The translations under genes were made by a program, and so were the position numbers. The notes under the pieces are model-generated. The model saw only the letters and a list, made by a program, of their open reading frames with translations. It was not told the DNA's origin and made no database searches. Shown here one piece after another: positions 38,201 through 50,200 of a DNA stretch of 64,000 bases (within the stretch, counting starts at the first letter, position 1; every line of letters starts with the position of its first letter). The DNA comes from Owenia fusiformis (lineage: Eukaryota; Annelida; Polychaeta; Sabellida; Oweniidae), in the NCBI GenBank assembly GCA_903813345.2, contig CAIIXF020000012.1, forward strand, positions 13,438,932-13,502,931, in the 5' to 3' direction.

Positions 38201-41200
38201 AGATAAAGAGGGTAATTGCTCTCTCTGATAGCCCATACTTAGTTAAGGCACAGTATTTCGATTAGAATAATAGGAAACCAAAACTTGAAGACTGGTACAT
38301 TCTGTTGGTCAGCACACCATTCATCAAACTGTTAAATCACTTCATCATATAGATTCTAGACAGCTGTATATTTAGCATAGGCTCTCTTGAGAATTTAGAG
38401 ACTGCAGCCTGTGACTGTGGTGGCCCTTCTGGTTCTGGTTCAATCCATGAAAGATCGTTTAATAGCCTAAATGTTCAGCATATGAAAAGTGGGCGTCGCA
38501 CATGATTAGTCTTTAACAATGATGAAAATTAAAGAGAAACCATCTGGAGATAAAGAGGAAAATTCTCCTGTCATATAACCCTCACATAGTCAAGGCTCAG
38601 TATTTGAATTTGAATAATCAGAAACCAAAGCATGAAGACTGGTACATTCTGTTGGTCAGCACACCATTCATCAAACTGTTTAGGCACTTGGTCAGCACAC
38701 GATTCATCAAACTGTTTAGGCACTTCATCAACTAGATTCTGGACAGTTGTATCTATAGCATAGGCTCTCTTGAGGAGAATATAGAGACTTGACATACATG
38801 TACATAGAATAGTGGATACATGTTGTAGATCTGGGACATCCGTTGCTTGCTTTCTTCTTTCTTCTAAACAGGGGTGTGATATGTTATAAGCCTTTAAGAA
38901 GTCAAATTCTAAGATTAATTATAGCACCTAACATCAAAAAGGTATCTGGTGTTATCCAGAAAGCTGAAGTACATTCATTTGTTCAACTCATGATAAAGAT
39001 TCAATAACCTAAATGTTCAAGATATGAAAAGTGGGCGTCGCCCATGACTAGTCTTTAACAATGATGAAAATCGATGATAAATCATCTTGTTATGTTGCAA
39101 AACTTCTTTGTCATGAAAATGGCACACTGAAACTGCAGTATGACCATATTCAGAGAAATTTTTTTATAAAAAAAATTCCTAACTCTCCCCACCCCCACGG
39201 GATTTGGGGGAGGGGGTACTTACTAATTTTTGATCATTCTAGTGGACCACAAAAATGGCTCTGGCTCTTAAATCAAAGGGAATAGTATTCTGATGATATG
39301 TGGAAAGTTTCACGCTTCGTTCCATGAATGAACTATTTGCTTGTTTTCTTGCACTATTGATCTCGCTACAAGCAGGTAATTACATTAAGAAATACTCTGC
39401 TGTTTAAACAATTGATCTTTGCAGTTAAGCATGAGCTCTAAATAATGAATTTAACAATACAGTATACTGTATGAGAGGTATATACTCAATCCTCATTCAA
39501 TGATAAATCAATTATCATAAAGTGCAACATGTCTAAGTTATGTAATATTAACAGAAAAAAAATCAGTTCACTAAAGTTCACCTTAGGGGTAACTTGTCTT
39601 TCTCTCAATTAAGTCTCTTAGTTGACCACTATATTCTATTTTGACGTAAATTTTCAAATAAAAAAAGAATCTTCTTTCTTAAAAAATTGGCACATAATAT
39701 GGACTTGGTCTTTTGTTTTCTAAACAGGTGAAATATAATTTAATTGTGAACAGGTAGTGACCATAATGATACAATGGATGAAGAATCTAAGACAAGAGGC
39801 GGTGATAATGAATTACACGAGGCAGATGAAGACACAGACAGTGGAGAGTCTTATCAGAACGTCAATGTCATGAGAGAGCTAGAAATCATGAATAATGAAG
39901 AGACAACATTTAATCAACAGGAGAACAATGTGTTCAAATTCCAAAGCCAAGGAGACAACACTGAATTTCAAATTCAAAATGAAGAGAATGAGGATGTTCT
40001 TGAACTTCCCGAATCAAATGATGATATTAATCACCATCATTCAGGGGAGATAAATATCAATGATGAGATTAATAAGAATGAACAGGTTTATATGAGGGAT
40101 GAAGTTATGGATGAAGAGCCACATGCTAACAAGATGGATACTGCTACCAAAACCAGAGAAACATGTCCACCAGGTAATGACAAGGAATATATAAGCACAA
40201 ATGCCAAAAGGGAAAGGTGACTAAAAACTTTAAAGAAACTTTAAATAAGAAACTTTTAATAAGGAAATACTCTGTTGCTCAAACAATTACATGTATTTGC
40301 AGTAGAAAATGAACTAAACATAATGATTTTAGTATTTGGGTGTGTACATGTATAAATTAAATAATCAGTCAATGATAAATCACTTGTTATGATGTGCCAC
40401 ATTTTAAAGTTATTTTTACATCAACAGAGATATCACTTCACTTTAGTCCAGTTAAGGGGTTTGGTCGTAATGGTCCCTTTGGCTTTGTAATTTTCTCAAT
40501 TTACTTTCTTACTTGGTCAGTATGTTCCTTTTAAAATGAGTTTTCAAATCACAACGCCATATTTTAAAATCACATATAACATGAACTTAGTGTTCAGAAA
40601 TTTAAACAGGTTATTTACATTGATATACTATTTCTTTGTTAACAGGGAGCGACTGCAAGAATACAAGGGATGAAAAGTCTAAAACAAGCGGCCATGAAAA
40701 TGAAGCATATGAAACAGGCACAGACTCAGATAGCTATCAGGACACCTGTGTCACGAGAGAGGTGGAAACCATGAATAATGAAGAGGCTATATCTCTCAAA
40801 CAGGAGAACAATGTGCTTAAATATCAAAGCCATCGTGACAATAGTGAATTGCAAAATGAACAGGAAGAGAATGATCCTGCAATTCCAAATTCAATTGGTG
40901 ATATTAACAACCATCATTCAAAGGCTAAAATTAATATGAATGATGATATTTATACAGATACTGAACTTATGGATGCTGAACCGCATGCTCATAATCCTAA
41001 GGCTAGGAGAGATGAGATGATTCCAAGAGGACAAAACACTTTTGCTAACACAACAGATGAACTGAAAATGAAACTCAAAGCAAGAAAAATGCTGATAGAA
41101 AAAGACTAGCACATAAATTATTCATTATATAGAATCTTGCACAGATTCCATCTATAAAACATTGATGTGTAAAAGTTTAAAACGAAGATTACAACTTCCA

Positions 41201-44200
41201 ACCAAAATAAAATATTATTGTGAAGTTCATATAAAATGATTTTCATTTTGCAAGTGTTAAGTAATTTTCATTCATAAATTCAAAATATTTGAACCTTTTG
41301 GCCTTTGTTCCATCTAATGAATAATATACTTTTTAACTTTACAAACTCTTGAATTTCAAACTGTTGGGTACTGATTATCATTTCAAGATTTTAAACACAA
41401 GCAACTGATGTATGATGTACACTTAGATAGTACATGAACATATTAATCAAAAATAAATATTTAATTTAAATGATGTGAATTAAAGCAGAGAGAATGAAAC
41501 ATATGCAAAAGAAATGTTCTTTAATTTGACTGATTTAAGAAGTAAGATCATTCTCATCGTATATATGGAAGCACATATGCCAAAAGAGGAAAGACCAAAG
41601 AGTATTACAAAACACAGCGAAAGACTAGAGAACGACCTGAGTCATACATAACTTGCTTTTCTGCTTTGTGAAAATATCAGGACATTTTAATAGCACCAAA
41701 ATGATTCAATAACATGACTTTGCTCTTGTATTTGAATCAAGCAAGTCACCTTGAATACACATTCAAAGTCATTGTTAGTACTCATTCAACTTAACCTACA
41801 CTTAATAACCATAAACGAGATAATAGTCTATTTAAAAAAGTCTTTTGAAAGAGAGTTTATACTCCACAAGTTTCACATAAACCTTTGATCTAGGCTTTCC
41901 CAATAGCAGAACTGGAATGAGGTGAATCAGAATGCGACTTCCAAATACCCAGAATTTTATGCTATGCTAAGTACCTGTCACTTATTTCATTCAAACTCTT
42001 ATTGAAAGCAGTTTCATTACCAGCATTAAAACTGTATATCTATATGTCTTATTCAGAAAATATAATACCATGGTCCAGGATATAGAGGTTCAGGATATAT
42101 AAGTCATGGGCATCTTAACCTTATATTTTATATGTGCAAACAAATCATTCAATTGTGGTTCAAGACTGAAAATATTAAAGTTTTAAAACACAAATAAATC
42201 TAAAGAGCATAGCATACAATAGATATAAAAAATGTCATGACAAATGAAATAAATGGTTTGTAAAGATCTTTTTAAGTATAAACATTCAGAAATGTGAATA
42301 CCATTAACATTCAAAAGAATAATATTTTAAAAATAAAAAACATAAATCACTCATAAATACAAGGTTAGGAAGAACATATACATTTATGATGCGATTCAAC
42401 AAATCTGGAATTACAAATATAAATACATTAAAGATATGACTCAAAATGTAGCTTTATTACTGATAATATTACAAGTTTATTAACACAGAATAAGGTTGGT
42501 CTGTAGAGAGAGCCAACATTTTTTAAGCCAAAGAAATCAGAATCACACAGAAAGACTTAACAATTTTATAATATATAAATTTTAAACATAACAACAATTA
42601 AACAGAAGCTGTACATACCGAAGACTCATGCTAAAGGTACAAAAGACAAACAGATAAGCAATTAATTAAGAATACAAATTAAACAGACAGTCGCATCCTT
42701 TCACTCTTAGCAACAAGGAAGTTATATCTAAAAATGTTTTTCCTTTACATACAAAACTGTTAACAGTGTGCCCTGGAGATCACGATTTGGAATATACACA
42801 AACGAGTGCATACGATTTACCAAGTAATCCTCTAAAATAAACAAAATACACAAACCTGTATTTATTGTAAACTGTATATGATTAGAGAACTAAAGGAACC
42901 AAAGGTACAACAAGAGTAAATTTTAATCAAAGGAAAAAAATAATTAGGGGATCAAGTCGAGAACAAGATGAAATTGGATTATAAAATTATCTTGGAGCTA
43001 CAGAAGTTTATGCTACACTCAGTGATGATTCTACTTTGTACAGAAAACTGTGAGTATTAAACGATATTAAAAAGATCACATGTTAAAAAATAATTTTTGC
43101 ATGTATAAAATATGGTAGGTATACCACATTGTAAAGAACACATGCTCAAGAATAATGAAATCAATAAATTTGAGATATGTGTATATAAATTTTTACTCGT
43201 GTAACATTGTAAAGTTCACATCCTATAAAGCTGGGTATGAATCATATAACTTATGAGTCAGTTTAATTTTTTATGTTTGCATGTATAAAAACTGTGAGTA
43301 TACCACATTGTAAAGAATACATACTAGTCAAAGTTGGATTTGAATCATATTGAGTTTAATATTTTTTCAACTAACAAACAACCTTTTTTATTTGGGATTG
43401 TCGAGCTGGCAGAGAGGTCTTAAGCCCCAGCACGTTTGAGCTAGGCATATGGGTGCTGTAGTCACGCAGTTGCGAATTCGAGATTGGTGTGCTCCTTATA
43501 TGTTTCTTTTTGATCAGGTGTACTGATTACATACTTAAATTCTGTTCCAGTTCATTATGCAAATACTTTAATAACTGTTGCCAAGACGGGAGGAATGCTA
43601 GAAGCATGCTGTGGAAATGCCATGTTGAAGGTCAACAAATTCACACGCAGTATTACACATGACAACAAACGGGAGCCCAAAGATCAATTAGATTTCTATA
43701 GAGACATTCTAAATAAGCCAAACTACCTTCAATATAGTGTCCCCAGTGTTGCAGTTGATAGTGAAGAAGATGAATATAAAAGCCAGACCATAGAATTGGA
43801 GTATGGCTGTTTAAATGGTGAGTAACATAGCAATATATTCAAACTCAGTGGAACTCCTCTCTAAATGTGGCACTTTTCAAAGTATCCTGATGACTTAATG
43901 TTAATTGAACCTTTATAAAGAAACACCTTTGAAAGTGCAAAACCTTTCACGGTCCATTGACACAATGTCTATCAACCATCTGTAAGTGTAACATATCCCA
44001 TCAATGGAACAGTTTTAGTGGAATCAAAGGCATTTCACATACACAGGTTTATTAACTGAAGATTCCTCTGTGCAATCTTGAAAAGGAAAAGGAAACTAAG
44101 TTTTCATAGCTTTTGTATACGACTGTAGTGACGGACTAATGTTGGACAGCTTTTTTGGTGAAAAATCCAACATTAATGCATCACTGACAAAGGATACAGT

Positions 44201-47200
44201 TGTATTCGAAAACTATGAAAAACTTTTCTCAAGGTTAGAAAGAGGAATATTCAGTTATTATAGTTAGCACTAATCGATAAACTTTTAATATAATTTTAGA
44301 AACCTAAATGTTAATCATGGCTTTAATTTTTAGATATCAACATACTTCGGCTAGGTGAAAATAAGACACTGAAGGGTGGTAACCCCTGGTATCAAATTCT
44401 CAGTCCAGATTATCCTAATGCTACTATGGCAACAAGCAACATGACCTTCACCTGTGACATCAAAGTCAGTGTTGGAAGTTTCCTAGATGTAAATCTTGTT
44501 AGGGCATCAAACCCTGGTAGCATTGTCCTTACTATCGACACAGGTAAATGTTTAAAAAAAAATATTGTCGTATATGACTCAATAAAAAAAAAATAAGGCA
44601 AATTAGGGATGGGTCACTATGTGACATGTGAGTTAGTTGTTTGGCCAGACATTCAATTAATCAATTATTTCTGCATTCCTATAGAAATATATTTATTGTA
44701 CTTCTGACTGTGCACCCTGGAATAACATGTACTGTCATTATTTACAATTTACAGCCAGCACTTGCAAATGCGAGTGTTGGCTGTCGGATTAACCCATTAA
44801 TTTGCATAAATAAAAATGTCATTTTGAAGTTGAAAAAACGTACAACCCATTAGTAGACTAATAGTGATCATGTGACTTTGATGCCAATTTTACAAGTTTT
44901 GCATTGATGCGCATGTGCCACATCATTAACCAGTATAAATTGCTGCTAAAAAGGCAGGATAAACAGTTATTTAGGTTAGCTATTGAGTTTGACTTGATAA
45001 CTTGCAGGTACCAGGATGCATGACAGGTACTATTCATATGTATGTAAATGAGTTGGTCATTAAACTGTAATCAAACTGGTAGCTGGCAGTTGCACTCGTG
45101 AATGCTACCTTAAAGGAATATTCCTTGCCAGACCCTTTCTCTCTTGATATGGTAGCTATAATCATATATATAGTTTCCATATTTAGCAAAACATGGGAAA
45201 ATGTTTTAATATGATCAATATTGATCATTTAAAAATCTAGTAGTGCTTATTTCCAGTGAGCTGCCATCTCTTAAGATTTCTTGCAGGAAGTGATGTCATC
45301 AACTCTCAATTTCTATAACCTTGCCCATAACAGTATAGGAAAGTAGCACAAAATCACTTCTAGACAAGTGATCATTACTTTTTGTGCAAAAATATTTTCA
45401 GGGCTTGTCAACTTAGAATAAAAGAAGAGATTTTCAGAAGGATTAAATAAGATACAAAGTTGAAAAAGAATATTTAGCTAGTTTTGTAATTCTTTATAGC
45501 TCCTCACCTAATACTATATGCAAAGTTGAGTCGATGACATCACTTCCTGTGTGAAATTTTAAAAGATGGCAGCTTACTGGAATTGAGCATCACATTTCTA
45601 AGTGACCAAATTTGACCATATCAAAACATTTTTGCGTGTTTTGCTAAACATGGCAAGCATATATATGGTTATAGCTACGATATGAGGAGAGAGATGGTTT
45701 GGCAAGGAATATTCCTATCCTTTAACCTCTTATATATTACATGTATGCCTTAACATATTCACTGTTACCTAGGAAATAAAAGTACAATGAATTTGAAAGA
45801 ATGGCCTGATTCTCTAGATCTAGTGAGACAGTTCGAAACATCGAATCTACTGAGAGAAAATGCAACAGATGAAACGGTATCTCTGAACTTCGATATTCCT
45901 GCTGGAAAACCATACATATTCTGGGTCGCTGTGGCAGGTATATCCTATTTTGTTTTGCAACAACTCTTTTAATATTCTGCAAGGGATGTAAGGATCAATT
46001 ACACGATGCCCATGTCAAGCAGCGTGCCTAATAGGCACGCAGTTTGAAACTCTGACAAACTGCGCGCATATTTCAAAATGTGAGACGGGGAGGACACGAC
46101 TCCCAAAGAGCCAAAATACGAAAAATACAAGGTTTGTCTCGTTCTAAAGATAGTACCATTCTGTGAAGATGAACTTAATTTACTCATAGTACTCAATGTT
46201 TTTCCCGATGTAAACCTAGTTATCTCAATATAAGGGTCTTAAGTAACTTCTGTGTTCAAAATTTACAGTGTAAAGTTATATCTATGTCTTTTTATCGTCA
46301 TTTGCCGTTTATTCAGCCATTGTGTCTGTGTATGCTAGAATATATAGGATCACTCCATCTGATTAAAACAGCAAAATTTGTGTTCAAAACGATAATACGC
46401 CATAAACGTGATTTAAACATTTTTCTTGTCAAACTGCGCGCCTATATTCACATGTATTTCCCAAACTGCGTGCCTAATATTTAAAAACTGCTTGCCTATC
46501 CAAGCTTGTTTTGTATTATTAGAAAACATAAGCGCCATACAAGGCACATATGTGTCTAATAGTAGAACTCCATAATTGAAACACTATGAGAGTCCATCCA
46601 CCAAGATGGTGATCTGAAAATAAATGTTTTTTTCGTTCCCAACTTAATTGTCACTTCTATTATACATTTTGACTTTCAATATGAAAATCTCATAAAATCT
46701 GACGATAAAGCAAAATTTCCAAAGCTACATCGAAAACACCTACACGTACCTCTGTAGAAATTCCAATGATAATATGTAGTTTTAATAGTGTATGCGCACA
46801 GGTTGTAATTTCTGGCTAAAATAGGCGCGCAGTTTGTGGTTTATTTCTTTTTAATCTCCTGATTATCTGTTTTATCTCGAAATATTTTGAATTAAACATG
46901 ATAAATGTGTAAGGAATTAAATATAAAACGAGTCTAAAGTATTTGTCATTTATGTTTAAAGTGCTAGATCGATTTACGTATAAATTCCCATTAAATCAGT
47001 GACGAAAATGCCATTAATCTGCTTATGTTTTAAAACTAAGATTCATTTGCACACAGTTTTTGCTAGTATTTGCAAGATTTGTATATTCGCCACAGAATGA
47101 ACGCATTGAACAAGAAAACAATGCAGGATAAATGTCTTTAAATAACGTTTCAAAATATAGACTCCAACTTAAATGATCCAATGTTCTTAGGCACGCAGTT

Positions 47201-50200
47201 TGTGATCGAAACAAACTGCGCGCCTAAGTAGCAGCTTGACATGGGCACTGTGAATTATACAAGTGATTTCAAAATGGCATAAGTACATAACAGGTTTACA
47301 AATATTATGAAATTGTATCCAATATGGTAGTTAGAATATTGGGTTCCATCTTTACAAAATTTAATTTTGACAAAATTTATATGAGCATAAATTTGTTATA
47401 TAATTTATGCCATGTAAAAGATGGAACCCTATATTCTACCTTTTTGATGTATTCTTACTATATTTGTAAGATTGAACGAGAAGGGTTTTTATTCCATAAA
47501 AGCAACAATCAAAGAGGTGATTCATGAGATGGGTTAACAAACAATGGGCTCTAAATGCAAAAAAAAATTGATTTTCCATAAAAGCAACGATCGAAGAAGT
47601 GATTCATGCATCCCTATCATATTATTGCATCTTCTGTTTCCAGCTCCCAACATTAGAAGAATCAAATGTAACCCTGTGACAGGAACACCCATGTCATTCT
47701 CCCCCTGCCCTATTGGAATGCAAGTGAACACTCCTACAATTAAAACAAGCAAAGAAGATAAACAATTGACCTCTGACCCCAACATGGTGCTTATTTTTGC
47801 AATAACTGTGACCATATATGGAAGTATTGCAGTGGCTGCAACAATAGCTGCTTTGGTATACATCTTTAGGAAAAGGTAGGGAATTGAAATGAAGGAATTG
47901 AAGTCTAGTTACAACCTACCTTAGACAAAGCTCTCTTAAGAAGCAAAGTTGAACAAATACATTGGGTTGAATTATATCTAAATTGTATCAAGAGAATTGC
48001 AAATATTTTAAAATGCTAGGAAAATGACTTTTACAAGTACATGTACTACATGGTACAATTATTTCCATATTCAATAGACGTTTCCGATAAATCGTGCCAT
48101 CTTTTGATCCATTAGGGAAACTATAAGTTATTGGCTAGATTGATGATGTCATTTGTTGTAGGTAGCAAACTGCCCATTCAAAAATGGTATTAACTTTTTG
48201 CTAATTTGTAAAAGTACAACCTATGACATCATCAATCTAGCCAATATATTGTGGTTTCTCTGATGGATCAAAAGATGGCACGGTTTATCGGAAACGTCTA
48301 TTCCTGTACAGTTTAAGGAAGGCCAGGACGAACAGCTTACCTCCTGGCGTAGAAGACCTCAGTGATACAGAGCAACCCAATGTGACCCAGAATTGTGTTA
48401 GAAACATGGACACAAGTGCTACTTCTCAATGGGACAATGTACATGTTGAAGGCTATTTGCAACCAGTTGATAGTCGTAATGGAAGATCTGGTCGATATGA
48501 TGAATTTGACATAACACAACCTAGGAGTGAGTACTTATATCTATGGGACACATAAGGTGCTAACTTAACCATAGGAAACAGCCTGGTTTTTATTTTGAGA
48601 ATTAGATTTGAACCTGGCATTAATTTTGTAACAATTTTTATGCCTGGCACAAATTTTGTTGCAAATTTATGCCAGGCATAAATTTTGTTCAAATCTAATT
48701 CTGAAAAAGTAGCATCCATATATCCCCACTTTTTGATCTACTCTCAAAACAAAAAACAGGCTGTTAGGACTTTACAAATATGTAAGCATACGTTCCAAAG
48801 GGGAAATCACCGAAACAGTATAAAGACAGTCTGAAAAAGGAAAATCTTTATTGTTCCCCTACCCCACTTAGGAATTATATTTACAATTCAAAACCCAAAT
48901 AGGATTGATCATTTCATTTACAATGAAGTTAAACAAAGATTCATTAAGAATATGAAACAATTTCTGATAAGAGTATAAAGAACCATAATGTAATTAAAAA
49001 TCATTTTAACCATGGAATATTAAATTAATTAACATGAATACGCATTTTTAAATGTTAATAACTATATAATCCACAGTTTTTTTTTGTTTTTTTTTTAAAA
49101 CTATATTTCAAGAATAAAACATATATACAATTATACATTATACATAGGCCTAATTACATTGTTTAATTTCTGTACAGTTTTTCTTTTTCAAAATAAGCAA
49201 GTATATTTCCAATTTTGTCGATATTGAAGATTTGTATTGCCCTCCTAGCTATTAAAACTTCTTTATAATCCACAGGTGATGCCTTTCAAAACAATGGTGT
49301 GTTACAAACAAGTTCACACAATAATGAAGCATTTGAGCCAGATTATTTGAATGAAGATTTCATCAATGATTTGAAGAAGATGAAACCTGAGAATCCTGGA
49401 TCAAACCAGGACAACAGTTTCCACCAACCAAATTCAAATGAGGACAATGTAAGCCTCCATTCATATGTGGACATTGGTGACCCTGCTAATTTGTACCACA
49501 TGCTTGGTGAAGATGATGATGTTGATGTTGATGATGAGCCTAATGCTTACAAACCTAAGGGTAAAAGGAATAGCAAGATGCCAAGTAGTGAAAACAATGT
49601 GGATGCTAGTATATCGGATGAACTAAAATTAAAACTCCAAGCACGAAAGATCATCAGTGAAAAAGAGTAGATATTTATGTGATATAGGAGGAACAATGTT
49701 AATTAAATGTAATTCTGAATGAAGACAAAAATAGGTCTCCTGTCAACTGTGATATTCCAGAGCAAAGTTCAAATGAGATGGTTTTCCTTTCGAGAGAATT
49801 ACAAAATCAGTATTGATCTATTTTAGATCAGGATGTCCATATTTTACTTAGCAACCCCAACATGGAATAGTATTCTATGCTGTCATCCTTGCTGTATATT
49901 ATGTTATACCATCCAGTATCCTTCATCAAGGTTTTCAAAATATACATATCCAAGTGTCATGTATTTACGATTTGCTATATAAGATAAATACACCTGTTTT
50001 TAGTTACTCATGAGTTGACACATGCCAGTAACTTCAAAATTAAAACTTTTATTGCAATATATTTTAAAGATAAAATGTTTCATCACTTAAATGTGTATAC
50101 AAGGCTTACCAACGATTGCCTAAATGGCAACGGTTAATCAGAAATATATTGAATACATTGTCAATAAATATATACAATATGTAAACAAAAAAAAAAATAT

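Noticed and set aside
36055-39375. 8-bp hAT-type target duplication around the 3.3-kb element
   Set aside because: The flanking octamers ACACCAAT and ACAAGCAG agree at only four positions, although removing eight bases would restore the expected exon phase.
43400-43494. Functional tRNA gene
   Set aside because: No convincing acceptor stem or anticodon arm.
26446-49670. Immunoglobulin-superfamily assignment of the three receptors
   Set aside because: No YxCxA or tryptophan core of Ig domains; the closest hint is a partial CUB motif, so the family is left open.
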